From Bacillus cabrialesii (lineage in GTDB: Bacteria; Bacillota; Bacilli; Bacillales; Bacillaceae): 64,000 bases of DNA. Positions within the stretch are counted from its first letter, which is position 1; each line of letters opens with the position of its first letter. Positions 15,805 to 25,363 of this stretch are shown here, piece after piece. The notes under the pieces are model-generated. The model was not told the DNA's origin, searched no databases, and saw only the letters and a list, made by a program, of their open reading frames with translations. The stretch spans positions 2,401,001 to 2,465,000 of the forward strand of contig NZ_CP096889.1 in the NCBI RefSeq assembly GCF_004124315.2, in the 5' to 3' direction. The translations under genes and the position numbers were made by a program.

Positions 15805-17229
15805 TTAAAAATGAATGGCTTTGCCGTCTGCGGCAAGCGCTGCTTCTCCAATCGCTTCAGAAAGCGTCGGGTGCGGGTGAATCGTTTGTCCGATCTCCCA
15901 CGGCGTCGCGTCCAGCACTTTGGCAAGACCCGCTTCTGAAATCATGTCGGTGACGTGCGGGCCGATCATATGCACGCCGAGGATATCATCCGTATCACGG
16001 TCCGCCACGATTTTTACAAATCCGTCGCTTTCTCCATATACGAGCGCTTTTCCAATTGCCATAAATGGGAACTTGCCGATCTTGACATTATGCCCATTCG
16101 CCTTTGCCTCATCTTCTGTTAAGCCGACACTGGCAGCTTCAGGGCTTGAGTAGATGCACTTCGGTACAAGTGTTGGATCAAGCGGATGCGGGTTGAGACC
16201 CGCAAAATGCTCAACCGCAATGATGCCTTCATGCGATGCAACATGAGCTAACTGAAGGCCACCGATTACGTCTCCGATTGCATAAATATGAGATTCCTTC
16301 GTTTGGCAGCTTTCATTCACTGAAATGACGCCATTTTCAGTGACAATATCAGTGTTTTCTATGCCGATTCCTTCAATATTTGCCTGTCTGCCGATGGAAA
16401 CGAGCATTTTTTCAGCAGTGTAGGTAACGGTTTCTTCGTCTTTTTCCGCTTGAATGCTGATGTCATCTGCCGTTTTTGCCATTGTGTCAGGCAGCACTTT
16501 TGCCCCTGTGACGAACTGGATGCCTTTTTTCTTAAGAAGACTTTCCATTTCTTTTGAAATGTCTTGATCTTCAGTCGGCAATATACGGTCCGCGTATTCA
16601 ATAACCGTTACCTCTACGCCAAAATCATGAAGCATAGACGCCCATTCAATACCGATAACGCCTCCGCCGACGATGATGATCGATTTAGGCAGCTTCTCCA
16701 TTTGGAGAGCCTCATCCGAAGTCAATACATGCTCGCCATCCGCTTCAAGGCCCGGAAGCATTTTCGGTCTTGATCCTGTTGCAATGATGACTTGTTTCGG
16801 GATCAGCATGTCATTTTCTTCACCATTTCCCCGCTCAACAGAAATCGTTCCCGGCAGCGGAGAGAAGATTGACGGTCCGAGGATACGTCCATATCCGTTG
16901 TACACATCGATTTTTCCTTTTTTCATTAAATGATTCACACCGGCTGCAAGCTTATCAACAACAGCTTGCTTACGCTGCTGGACTTTTTCAAAGTTGAGGG
17001 ACACGCCAGCCGTCTCCACTCCGAATTGGTCGGCTTCACGAGCTGTCCGGTATACCTCCGCGCTTCTAAGCAGCGCTTTACTCGGTATACAGCCTTTATG
17101 CAGACATGTTCCCCCGAGTTTTTCTTTTTCCACGACGGCTGTTTTTAAGCCGAGCTGAGCGGCTCTGATCGCCGCTACATAACCGCCGGTACCGCCGCCC
17201 AAAATGACTACGTCATACTCAGTTGCCAT
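15805..17229 (-). CDS. lpdV: Dihydrolipoamide dehydrogenase E3 of the Bkd complex (LpdV)
   Basis: A 474-residue FAD-containing E3 enzyme that reoxidises the E2 lipoyl group with NAD. The FAD motif GGGTGG is at 11-16, the redox disulfide is Cys42/Cys47 in GGTCLHKGC, the NAD-binding GGGVIG motif is at about 180-190, and the catalytic His-Glu pair is in HPHPTLSEA near the C terminus. It is the branched-chain-specific copy, distinct from PdhD, given its place between buk and bkdAA. Confidence 0.96.
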   Translation of the reverse strand: MATEYDVVILGGGTGGYVAAIRAAQLGLKTAVVEKEKLGGTCLHKGCIPSKALLRSAEVYRTAREADQFGVETAGVSLNFEKVQQRKQAVVDKLAAGVNHLMKKGKIDVYNGYGRILGPSIFSPLPGTISVERGNGEENDMLIPKQVIIATGSRPKMLPGLEADGEHVLTSDEALQMEKLPKSIIIVGGGVIGIEWASMLHDFGVEVTVIEYADRILPTEDQDISKEMESLLKKKGIQFVTGAKVLPDTMAKTADDISIQAEKDEETVTYTAEKMLVSIGRQANIEGIGIENTDIVTENGVISVNESCQTKESHIYAIGDVIGGLQLAHVASHEGIIAVEHFAGLNPHPLDPTLVPKCIYSSPEAASVGLTEDEAKANGHNVKIGKFPFMAIGKALVYGESDGFVKIVADRDTDDILGVHMIGPHVTDMISEAGLAKVLDATPWEIGQTIHPHPTLSEAIGEAALAADGKAIHF

Positions 17230-17250
17230 GGTGACTTCACTCCTGTCTGT

Positions 17251-18342
17251 CTATTCAATACGATATTGTTTGGATTGCTCTTCGCCCAGCAATACCCTGA
17301 GCGCCCCTTGGGCCAGAGACTGCAGTTCATTTTCTCCCGGATAGACTAAAACGTCTGAAATCCAATCTATGTATGATCTGATATTGGAAACAAAGCTTTT
17401 GCCGTACGCAAGGCCCCCTGTCAGCACAATCGCTTCAACCTCGCCTTTTAATGCCGCGCTGGCTGCTCCGATTTCCTTTGCTACCTGATACGCCATGGCA
17501 TCAAAAATGAAGCGGGCTTTTTCATCGCCACCCTGAATCATCTGTTCCACTTTTACTGCGTCATTCGTACCGAGATAGCCGAAAAGCCCGCCGGTGCCCA
17601 CCAGTTTTTTCATGATTTCTTCTTTTGTATACTGTCCTGAAAAACATAAATCGACAAGATCTCCCGCAGGCACTGTTCCTGCACGTTCAGGGCTGAATGG
17701 CCCCTCTCCGTGAAGGCCGTTGTTGACATCGACCACTCGTCCGTGGTCATGGACGCCAATTGTAATACCGCCGCCCATATGGGTAATAATCATTTTCATG
17801 TTCTCATATCGTTTGCCAAGAGAGGCTGCCGCCTTACGGGCGACAGCTTTTTGGTTTAAGGCATGGAAAATGCTTTTCCGTTCAATCTCAGGCATGCCTG
17901 AGATTTTTGCGAGCACCGACATTTCGTCTACGACAACAGGATCGACGATATACGAAGGGATATTCAGGCCGTCAGCGATTTCACGCGCGATAATGCCGCC
18001 AAGATTAGAAGCATGCTGGCCGGCATAGCCGCTTTTCAAGTCCTCAATCATATCATCGTTCACTTCGTAAGTTCCGCCTTCAATCGGCCGAAGAAGGCCG
18101 CCTCTGGCGCAGACTGCATCAAACTTTGAGATATTGATTCCCTGTTCATGAAGCGTTTCGAGAATATGATGTTTGCGAAATTCATACTGATCAATAATAT
18201 GGTCAAATCGCTGCAGCTCTTCTATGTTGTGTCTCAATGTTTTTTCAAAAATGCTTCGTTCGTTATGAAAAACACCGATTTTCGTTGAAGTTGAGCCTGG
18301 ATTAATTGTGAGAATGCGTTTTTCATCATGTAGCACTTTCAT
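17251..18342 (-). CDS. buk: Butyrate/branched-chain fatty acid kinase (Buk)
   Basis: A 363-residue ASKHA-superfamily kinase of the acetate/butyrate kinase family. The N-terminal phosphate loop LTINPGSTSTK (about 11-21) and the adenine-side THMGGGITIG and LTGGLAYG segments are intact. With Ptb it turns branched acyl-CoA into the free acid and ATP. The frame extends to the ATG at 18342 with a GGAGG site upstream. It sits between bcd and lpdV. Confidence 0.95.
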   Translation of the reverse strand: MKVLHDEKRILTINPGSTSTKIGVFHNERSIFEKTLRHNIEELQRFDHIIDQYEFRKHHILETLHEQGINISKFDAVCARGGLLRPIEGGTYEVNDDMIEDLKSGYAGQHASNLGGIIAREIADGLNIPSYIVDPVVVDEMSVLAKISGMPEIERKSIFHALNQKAVARKAAASLGKRYENMKMIITHMGGGITIGVHDHGRVVDVNNGLHGEGPFSPERAGTVPAGDLVDLCFSGQYTKEEIMKKLVGTGGLFGYLGTNDAVKVEQMIQGGDEKARFIFDAMAYQVAKEIGAASAALKGEVEAIVLTGGLAYGKSFVSNIRSYIDWISDVLVYPGENELQSLAQGALRVLLGEEQSKQYRIE

Positions 18343-18360
18343 AACCTCCAGATCAATTTC

Positions 18361-19455
18361 TTAACGTCTGCTTAATACACTGTGTCCGTTTTGCAAAAAC
18401 TGGCTTCTTGAGCGGCGCATGCGTTCAATCCGTTCCTCTGCCAAGCGGTCAGCCGCTAAATACGTCGGAATGCCGTCACGCTGAGAAATTTCGAGTACAC
18501 GCTCAATATTGCCGTAAATGCCTTCAACTTTCTTCAATGCGCGTTCCGCATTATAGCCGTAAAGCTCATCCGCCACGTTGATGACTCCGCCCGCGTTAAT
18601 GACATAATCCGGCGCGTAAACGATACCCATTTCGTGAATTTGATCGCCATGGCGTGTTTCTTTTAACTGGTTGTTAGCCGCACCCGCGATGACTTTCGCC
18701 TTCAGCTGTTTAATCGTGTTGTCGTTGATTGTCGCACCAAGGGCACAAGGCGCATAAATATCGCAGTCTTGTGAATAAATGTCTTCCGGATCAACCGCAC
18801 GGGCGCCAAAATCTTCCACTGCGCGCTGAACTGACTGTTTGTTGATATCCGTAACGATTAAGTTTGCCCCTTCCTCATGCAGGTGGCGGCATAGGTTGTA
18901 GGCCACGTTCCCTACACCTTGCACAGCGATGGTTTTCCCCTCAAGAGAGTCTGTTCCGAAAGCAGCTTTAGCTGCTGCCTTCATTCCTCTGTACACCCCA
19001 TACGCTGTAACCGGGGATGGATTTCCGGAAGATCCGAAAGCAGGAGAAATCCCTGTGACATAGTCTGTTTCATCATGAATGATGTCCATATCCTCAACCG
19101 TTGTACCCACATCTTCAGCTGTAATGTATCTGCCGTTCAATCCTTGAATAAAGCGGCCAAACGCGCGGAACATTTCTTCATTTTTGTCTTTTCGCGGATC
19201 TCCGATAATCACTGTTTTTCCGCCGCCAAGGTTTAAGCCTGCCGCCGCATTTTTATAGGTCATGCCTCTTGCCAGTCTAAGCGCGTCTTCAATCGCCGCT
19301 TCTTCATTTTCATATGTCCACATTCTCGTTCCGCCAAGCGCCGGACCGAGCGTTGTATCATGAATCGCGATAATCGCTTTTAAGCCTGATTGTTCATCTT
19401 GACAGAATACCAATTGTTCGTAATCGTATTTCTCCATATATTTAAAAAGTTCCAT
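18361..19455 (-). CDS. bcd: Leucine/branched-chain amino acid dehydrogenase (Bcd/YqiT)
   Basis: A 364-residue NAD-dependent amino acid dehydrogenase that deaminates Leu, Ile and Val to the 2-oxo acids used by the Bkd complex. The active-site lysine lies in LNLGGGKTVI (about residue 80), and the NAD-binding Rossmann motif is in VQGVGNVA (about 179-186). It belongs to the Glu/Leu/Phe/Val dehydrogenase family. The ATG has AGGAGGAAC upstream, and the gene follows ptb by 11 bases. Confidence 0.96.
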   Translation of the reverse strand: MELFKYMEKYDYEQLVFCQDEQSGLKAIIAIHDTTLGPALGGTRMWTYENEEAAIEDALRLARGMTYKNAAAGLNLGGGKTVIIGDPRKDKNEEMFRAFGRFIQGLNGRYITAEDVGTTVEDMDIIHDETDYVTGISPAFGSSGNPSPVTAYGVYRGMKAAAKAAFGTDSLEGKTIAVQGVGNVAYNLCRHLHEEGANLIVTDINKQSVQRAVEDFGARAVDPEDIYSQDCDIYAPCALGATINDNTIKQLKAKVIAGAANNQLKETRHGDQIHEMGIVYAPDYVINAGGVINVADELYGYNAERALKKVEGIYGNIERVLEISQRDGIPTYLAADRLAEERIERMRRSRSQFLQNGHSVLSRR

Positions 19456-19466
19456 GTTTGTTCCTC

Positions 19467-20366
19467 CTAATGTGTGTATTCTTCAGATGCGCATATTGCC
19501 AGCGCAATAGAATACAGTTTATTTTCAGCGGAGTCCGCTCTGCTCGTTAAGGCAATCGGCGCTTTAGCTCCTGTAATCACAGCCGCCACGCTGGCCTTCG
19601 CAAAATAAATCAGTGATTTATATAACATATTGCCGGCCTCAATTGTTGGGACGAGAAGGATATCAGCACTGCCCGCTACGTCTCCTGAAATGTTTTTCTG
19701 GGCTGCGGCAATTTGTGATACGGCGTTATCCAACGCAAGCGGTCCATCCACAATGCAGTTTTTGATCTGGCCTCTTTTGCACATTTGAGCAAGAGCAGCT
19801 GCATTCATTGTCGCTTCCATTTTCGGGTTGACCGTTTCGACCGCTGCCAGAGCAGCTGCTTTCGGCATATTGTTCCCTACTGCTCGGGCCACATGAACGG
19901 CATTTTGCAAAATCTGCCGAAGCTCTTCCAGTGAAGGGGCAATATTCATTGCCGAATCTGTCACAAACATCAACCTGTCAAAGTCCGGTATATCAAACAC
20001 AGCCACGTGGGAAAGGACACTTGATGACCGAAGGCCCTCCTGTCTGTTCAGTACAGCTTTTAGCAAAACAGAAGTCGGCACATTCCCTTTCATTAAAACG
20101 TCCGCTGTTTTGTGATGCACAGCACGAACCGCTAATTGTGCCGATTCCTCAGGCGTATCGGCATGAACGATTTCCACTTGATGCCCTTGCATAGATGATG
20201 TCAGATCGTTCAGTTTTTTGCTGTCGCCCACTAACAAAAAACGGGCGGATAGGTACTCGGCTGCCAGCTTTACAGCCCGGATCACTTCCTCATCCTCAGC
20301 ATGGGCAACCGCAATGGTCTTGTTTTTGTACATCGACGCTTTGCCGATCAAATCTTTCAGCTTCAT
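19467..20366 (-). CDS. ptb: Phosphate butyryl/branched acyltransferase (Ptb)
   Basis: A 299-residue phosphate acetyl/butyryltransferase that exchanges CoA for phosphate on butyryl- and branched acyl-CoA, giving Buk its substrate. The fold is recognisable by the LLVGDSKKL, DVLMKGNVPTSV, FVTDSAMNIAP and LLVPTIEAGNML segments. The start has AAGGTGG upstream. It is the first gene of the seven-gene bkd operon and lies directly behind the SigL-type promoter at 20406-20421. Confidence 0.95.
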   Translation of the reverse strand: MKLKDLIGKASMYKNKTIAVAHAEDEEVIRAVKLAAEYLSARFLLVGDSKKLNDLTSSMQGHQVEIVHADTPEESAQLAVRAVHHKTADVLMKGNVPTSVLLKAVLNRQEGLRSSSVLSHVAVFDIPDFDRLMFVTDSAMNIAPSLEELRQILQNAVHVARAVGNNMPKAAALAAVETVNPKMEATMNAAALAQMCKRGQIKNCIVDGPLALDNAVSQIAAAQKNISGDVAGSADILLVPTIEAGNMLYKSLIYFAKASVAAVITGAKAPIALTSRADSAENKLYSIALAICASEEYTH

Positions 20367-20405
20367 CTGTTACCACCTTTCTTGTTTCGACTCCGCCTTT
20401 TATTA

Positions 20406-20421
20406 TGCAAGTTCCATGCCA
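20406..20421 (-). promoter_or_regulatory. SigL (sigma-54) -24/-12 promoter of the ptb-bkd operon
   Basis: On the minus strand TGGCAT (20421-20416), five bases, then TTGCA (20410-20406) matches the sigma-54 consensus TGGCAC-N5-TTGCA with one mismatch. It lies 40 bases before the ptb start. BkdR, an enhancer-binding activator, is encoded just upstream, as expected. Confidence 0.9.
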
Positions 20422-20489
20422 GCTCCTCGCCGTGCTGTCATACCGGATGTATGAAAAATCCGTGCAGATGTTTGCGTTTATTCTGCAAA

Positions 20490-22568
20490 TTATTGCATGC
20501 CTTCATTTGCAAGGCCATATTTATCCATTTTATAATATAAATTCCGTATGCTGACACCGAGGGCTTTCGCTGTTTTTGTCCGGTTAAAATGATGCTTTTC
20601 GAGCGTTTGCTGGATCATATGCGCTTCAAATTTTTCTACTGCGACAGACAGCTTTTCACCTTCAATATCCGGAAAATCAAAACCCGCCCCATGTTCTGCG
20701 GCACTTTCTTTTTGCGGAAGTTCGAATACAGGCAAGTGGTCTTTTTCAATCCATTCCATATGCGGATTCAGAAAAATCATAGCTCGTCCAAGGACATTTT
20801 CCAGCTCGCGGACATTGCCGGGCCAATGGTAAGCGGATAAGGCGCGCAAGGCTTGCTGTGAGAGCCCCTTTACATTCCTGCCGTAATCCCGATTGATCTT
20901 TTGGATAAGCCTGACGCTCAGTGCCTCAATGTCTTCCAGCCGATGCCGCAAAGGCGGAATGGAGATCGGATAGCGGTTGATCCGGTAATACAGGTCCTCG
21001 CGAAACGTTCCATCCGCCATCGCTTTTTCGATATTTACATTTGTCGCCGCGATCACTCTGACATTGACAGGGATCGCTTTCGTGCCGCCCACTCTGACGA
21101 TTTCCTTCTCTTGAAGAACCCGAAGCAATTTCGCCTGCATATTTTGTGTCAGCTCGCCGATTTCATCTAAGAAAATACTGCCGTTATTGGCTTCCTCAAA
21201 TAAACCCTTTTTACCGCCGCGCTTCGCTCCTGAAAACGCGCCATCCTCATAACCGAACAATTCTGATTCGAGCAGGTTTTCAGAAAGGGCTGCACAATTC
21301 ACGCGAATAAATTTATTGTATTTCCGGTCACTTTCGTTATGGATGGCATGGGCGAACAGTTCTTTTCCCGTTCCTGATTCCCCGCGCAGTAAAATGGTTG
21401 CCGGCGTTTTCGCCCCGAGCTTCGCCTGCTCAAGCGCAACCAGCATTTGCTCGCTTTTGCCGATAATGTCGTCGAAAGTGTATTTCGCTTCAAGCGTGCG
21501 AATGATTTGCCTGGCGCGGTTAAGCTCCGCTGTCAGCATTTTAATTTCGGACACGTCGTGAATCACACCAACGCTGCCTTTCAAAATCCCATCCACAATC
21601 ACCGGCGCTACATTAACAATGACCTCTTTTTCATTCGGGCCGACCTTCATTCTGACACCGCGGACAGGGCGTCGTGTTTCAAGCACCTTTAAATGCATGC
21701 TTTCGCCTTCAGAAATATCAGTGTTTGCAGGCTTGCCAATGACTTCTTTTTCAGAAAGCCCCGTCATTTTCGTATACGCTTTATTGATCAAGAGTCCGAT
21801 GCCGTTTTCATCAACGACAGAAATCGCCTCATCGGAGGATTGAATAATCGCCTCCAGCATCGTACGGACCTGCTTTAAGTTGGTTACTTCCTCTGCCAGC
21901 TCGACCGCATCGGTGATATCTTTAAACACACAAAGCGCCCCGAGCAGACGTCCGCCTTCATCAATAATCGGCAGCCTTGTCGTCACAATTTGCAAATGAT
22001 CGCCTAACAGCTGCTTCTGGTTGTATTCAGGCACTCTTGTTTTTAAAATCCGCGGCATCTTCGTGCTCGGAATGACTTCTTTTATGGGACGCCCGATGAC
22101 TTCCTCGCGCTTTTTCCCGACCATTTTTTCGGCCATATGGTTAAAGAGAATGATTTCTTCATTGATATCAATAAAAATCATCCCGTCATGGGTGGAATTA
22201 AAGATTCTGTCGTGTTTGTATGTTTGCTCTTTCAGCATTTGAATCAGGTGCTGCTTTTCTTCCATCAGCTGAAAAACGATGTACGCCATTTTTCCCGGCA
22301 TGACAATGGTCTCTTCATGCTTTTTTTGAAGGAGTTCGTCAAACACGGCTTGATCGCCGGTGGTATGAATGACGATATCCGGTTTTTGTTGTATGTAAGG
22401 TTTCCAATCAGATGAAACGGCAATCCCATACTGTTCTGCTTCTTTCAATCCCGGCGCCTCGGGGTCTTTGTCAACAACGGCAATGATCTCTATGATGGCT
22501 GCTTTGATCAGAATATGTAATAACGCCGTTCCCCTTTTGCCGGCACCTACCATCAGTACCTTCTGCAT
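20490..22568 (-). CDS. bkdR: Sigma-54-dependent activator BkdR
   Basis: A 692-residue enhancer-binding protein. An N-terminal Rossmann-like segment starts at VLMVGAGKRG, two PAS-type sensor regions follow (about 110-340), then the AAA+ domain with Walker A GESGTGKE (about 375-382) and Walker B IFLDEIGEL, and a C-terminal Fis-type helix-turn-helix (NRTKTAKALGVS). The loop that contacts sigma-54, usually GAFTGA, reads GAFSGA here, a conservative change. It activates the ptb operon in response to branched-chain amino acids. It lies upstream of ptb on the same strand with a 123-base gap holding the promoter. Confidence 0.95.
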   Translation of the reverse strand: MQKVLMVGAGKRGTALLHILIKAAIIEIIAVVDKDPEAPGLKEAEQYGIAVSSDWKPYIQQKPDIVIHTTGDQAVFDELLQKKHEETIVMPGKMAYIVFQLMEEKQHLIQMLKEQTYKHDRIFNSTHDGMIFIDINEEIILFNHMAEKMVGKKREEVIGRPIKEVIPSTKMPRILKTRVPEYNQKQLLGDHLQIVTTRLPIIDEGGRLLGALCVFKDITDAVELAEEVTNLKQVRTMLEAIIQSSDEAISVVDENGIGLLINKAYTKMTGLSEKEVIGKPANTDISEGESMHLKVLETRRPVRGVRMKVGPNEKEVIVNVAPVIVDGILKGSVGVIHDVSEIKMLTAELNRARQIIRTLEAKYTFDDIIGKSEQMLVALEQAKLGAKTPATILLRGESGTGKELFAHAIHNESDRKYNKFIRVNCAALSENLLESELFGYEDGAFSGAKRGGKKGLFEEANNGSIFLDEIGELTQNMQAKLLRVLQEKEIVRVGGTKAIPVNVRVIAATNVNIEKAMADGTFREDLYYRINRYPISIPPLRHRLEDIEALSVRLIQKINRDYGRNVKGLSQQALRALSAYHWPGNVRELENVLGRAMIFLNPHMEWIEKDHLPVFELPQKESAAEHGAGFDFPDIEGEKLSVAVEKFEAHMIQQTLEKHHFNRTKTAKALGVSIRNLYYKMDKYGLANEGMQ

Positions 22569-22720
22569 CCCGATACCCCTTTGTATGAAAAAATTTGCAC
22601 ACCTATTTATTCCGTTGCAATAATTTGCACAACCCTATGTTACCACGTTTTCTTCTCTTGACAAAATATTTTTTCCGCTGGACAATAAAGGAAATGAAAA
22701 GATAAAGGGGTTTTCTGAGG

Positions 22721-22957
22721 ATGAGCCGACTTCTTGCGCTTTTGATATTAGTCCTCCCCGGCGCCATTTCCGCTTTAGGCATTAAACTGATGAGAGATAC
22801 GCTTTTCGGCCATACAATAAAGCCATTCGGAGCGCTTTGGCTTCAAGGTTTGTCAGGATTCATTTTTTTTGCGTTCGGCCTTTATCTGCTGGCCGGGTTC
22901 ATTTTATACAGAGACAGAAAACGCAATCAGGTCAGCCCGCGATTCAGAAAACGATAG
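22721..22957 (+). CDS. yqzF: DUF2627 small membrane protein YqzF
   Basis: A 78-residue protein with two hydrophobic spans (about 4-22 and 44-65) and a basic C-terminal tail (YRDRKRNQ, PRFRKR), expected to lie in the cell membrane with the tail in the cytoplasm. It belongs to DUF2627; no function is known. It is divergent from bkdR and convergent with the mmg operon, with a strong bidirectional terminator behind it. The start has an AAAGGGG site somewhat far upstream. Confidence 0.85.
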   Translation: MSRLLALLILVLPGAISALGIKLMRDTLFGHTIKPFGALWLQGLSGFIFFAFGLYLLAGFILYRDRKRNQVSPRFRKR

Positions 22958-22961
22958 CTGC

Positions 22962-22991
22962 AAAAAAGCCGGAGAACACTCCGGCTTTTTT
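22962..22991. terminator. Bidirectional terminator between yqzF and the mmg operon
   Basis: AAAAAAGCCGGAG (22962-22974), a 4-base loop, then CTCCGGCTTTTTT (22979-22991). The 13-bp inverted repeat is perfect. Confidence 0.95.
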
Positions 22992-22998
22992 GTCGAAA

Positions 22999-23904
22999 CT
23001 ATTCATCAGGCAAAACGGTCTTGGCGATCGTTTTATCTAGCGCTTCATAGTCATAATAAGAAATCGTATCGTACAGTTCTTCTCGTGTCTGCATATCGTG
23101 TAGCCCTTCTTTTTGTGAGCCGCTCCCCTTAATCAAACCAAACATCCGTTCATAAGCTTTCGCCGCCGCTCGAAGCGATGTAACAGGATAAATCACCATG
23201 CGAAACCCCATATCTTCGAATTCATCAGCGCGATAATACGGTGTTTTCCCAAACTCGGTCATATTCGCGAGGAGCGGAACGGAGATGCGCTCGGCAAACT
23301 GGCGGAATTCGTCCTCCGCCTGAAGCGCTTCGGGGAAAATCGCGTCCGCTCCAGCCTCAATATAAGCCTCTGACCGTTTCATCGCGGCATCAAGCCCTTC
23401 CTGCGCCCTGGCATCGGTACGGGCAACAACGACAAGAGAGGGCGCCGCTTGTTTGATCGCTTTTATTTTTTGTGTCATTTCCTTTATTGGAACGAGCTGT
23501 TTGCCATTTAAATGCCCGCATTTTTTCGGGAGCTGCTGGTCTTCTATTTGAACGGCGGCTACCCTGGCTTCATGCATCTCACGGGCAGTTCGGGCGGCAT
23601 GTAACACACCGCCAAATCCCGTATCGATATCAACAAGCAGAGGCAGGTCAGCTGCACGCACAAGATCTTTGGCCCGGTCAGCCATCTCTGTCGACGTGTT
23701 GATCCCTAAATCAGGAAGCCCCCTGCTGGCTGTATATGCCGCACCAGACAAATAAATAGCAGAAAAACCGGCCTCTTTCGCAAGCAAGGCGGCCATCCCG
23801 TCATGGGCGCCGGGAATTTGCAGAATGTCCGGCGCTGACATCAGCTTGCGGAAACGCCCGGCAAGCTCTTCTTGTGACGATTGCTTATTGACGATCCACG
23901 ACAT
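22999..23904 (-). CDS. prpB: 2-Methylisocitrate lyase (PrpB/YqiQ/MmgF)
   Basis: A 301-residue member of the isocitrate lyase/PEP mutase family that splits methylisocitrate into pyruvate and succinate, the last step of the methylcitrate cycle. The catalytic KKCGH motif lies near residue 129, with the magnesium site in LVDIDTGFGG and the EALQ segment downstream. Last gene of mmgABCDE-prpB, 19 bases after mmgE. In B. subtilis it is expressed in the mother cell with the rest of the operon. Confidence 0.93.
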   Translation of the reverse strand: MSWIVNKQSSQEELAGRFRKLMSAPDILQIPGAHDGMAALLAKEAGFSAIYLSGAAYTASRGLPDLGINTSTEMADRAKDLVRAADLPLLVDIDTGFGGVLHAARTAREMHEARVAAVQIEDQQLPKKCGHLNGKQLVPIKEMTQKIKAIKQAAPSLVVVARTDARAQEGLDAAMKRSEAYIEAGADAIFPEALQAEDEFRQFAERISVPLLANMTEFGKTPYYRADEFEDMGFRMVIYPVTSLRAAAKAYERMFGLIKGSGSQKEGLHDMQTREELYDTISYYDYEALDKTIAKTVLPDE

Positions 23905-23923
23905 GACGCAAGTCCTCCTTCTT

Positions 23924-25342
23924 TTACATGCAGAACATATCTACGAATTCATTTACACGCATCGTTTGTAATGTCTCATAGCTGGCACAGCGCTCATAAA
24001 TGTGTTTGTGCTGTTTATCAGCAAAATGGGTTTTCAGATTGGCAGAAAACTTTTCCAGCAGCTTCGGCACTGCCTCGTCTCTTCGAAAACGGTGGCCAAG
24101 CGGAAATTCACATTCCACCATTTCCGTGCTCGTTCCGTCTTTAAAATGAACTTGGACGGCATTTGAAATGGAACGCTTGTCGGCTTTCAAGTAATCCTCG
24201 GTATATGTTTTATTTTCAGTTACTTCCATTTTATTACGAAGTTTATCTATTCTCGGATCACTCGCTGTTTCAGCCTCGTAATGCTGTGCGGTGATATTAC
24301 CAAACAGCAAACCGATCGCTGTGATATATTGGAGGCAGTGATCACGGTCTGCCGGATTGTGAAGCGGTCCTTTTTTATCAATGATTCGGATAGCGGATTC
24401 GTGCGTTCTGATCACAATACGGTCAACCTCATCGATCCGGCCCTTTACCTGCGGGTGAAGAATGACGGCGCACTCGGCCGCTGTCTGAGCGTGAAATTCC
24501 GCAGGATATGACACTTTAAATAACACATTTTCCATGACATATGCATCGAGCGGGCGGGCGAGTTTGATCTCCTGCTTATTGAATAAAACGTCTTGGAACC
24601 CCCACCCCGGAGCGCTCAACGCTGTGGGATAACCCATTTCCCCTTTTAACGCCATCAGCGCCAAATGAACACCTCTGCTCGTTGCATCTCCTGCCGCCCA
24701 TGATTTGCGCGAGCCGGTATTCGGAAAATGCCGGTATGTCCTCAAAGCTGCGTTATCAATCCATGCATTCGAAAGCGCATTTTTGATTTCTTCTCTTCCG
24801 CCGCCCAAAAGCTTCGTTGCAACAGCTGCTGTCGCAACCTTAACGAACAGCACATGATCAAGGCCAACTCGGTTTAAGCTGTTTTCTAACGCGAGCACGC
24901 CTTGAATTTCGTGTGCTTTGATCATCATTTCAAGTACGTCGCGTACCGTTAAAGGCTCTTTTCCTTCAGAAAGCCTCACTCTCGATACATAATCAGCAGC
25001 GGCAAGGATTCCTCCCAGATTATCAGACGGATGCCCCCACTCCGCCGCCAGCCACGTATCGTTGTAATCGAGCCAGCGGATCATGCAGCCGATATTAAAC
25101 GCTGCCCTTACCGGATCGAGAACATATGACGTTCCCGGCACTTTGCTTCCATTCGGGACAATTGTTCCGGGGACAATCGGGCCGAGCAGCTTTGTGCATT
25201 CAGGATACCGGAGCGCCAAAATCCCGCAGCCCAGCGTATCCAGCAACACATGCCCGGCTGTTGTAAACGCCTCAGAACTTGTAATCTCTTTCTCTAGCAC
25301 ATAGTCAGTGATTTCTTCAATGACATGATCCGTTTTCAGCAT
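23924..25342 (-). CDS. mmgE: 2-Methylcitrate dehydratase (PrpD/MmgE)
   Basis: A 472-residue MmgE/PrpD-family enzyme that dehydrates 2-methylcitrate to methylaconitate. Typical blocks are DTLGCGILAL, the WLDYNDTWLAAEWGHPSDN segment near residue 93-111, and NTGSRKSWAAGD. The start at 25342 is preferred since GAAAGGAACTGG lies just upstream and gives the family length; an ATG-ATG at 25363 would add seven residues. It starts after mmgD with about 20 bases between. Confidence 0.93.
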   Translation of the reverse strand: MLKTDHVIEEITDYVLEKEITSSEAFTTAGHVLLDTLGCGILALRYPECTKLLGPIVPGTIVPNGSKVPGTSYVLDPVRAAFNIGCMIRWLDYNDTWLAAEWGHPSDNLGGILAAADYVSRVRLSEGKEPLTVRDVLEMMIKAHEIQGVLALENSLNRVGLDHVLFVKVATAAVATKLLGGGREEIKNALSNAWIDNAALRTYRHFPNTGSRKSWAAGDATSRGVHLALMALKGEMGYPTALSAPGWGFQDVLFNKQEIKLARPLDAYVMENVLFKVSYPAEFHAQTAAECAVILHPQVKGRIDEVDRIVIRTHESAIRIIDKKGPLHNPADRDHCLQYITAIGLLFGNITAQHYEAETASDPRIDKLRNKMEVTENKTYTEDYLKADKRSISNAVQVHFKDGTSTEMVECEFPLGHRFRRDEAVPKLLEKFSANLKTHFADKQHKHIYERCASYETLQTMRVNEFVDMFCM

Positions 25343-25363
25343 TCTACCAGTTCCTTTCATCAT

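Noticed and set aside
21226..21243. GAFSGA instead of GAFTGA in BkdR as a sign of inactivation
   Set aside because: Thr to Ser keeps the hydroxyl needed for contact with sigma-54, and the rest of the AAA+ domain and the SigL promoter are intact, so the protein is likely active.
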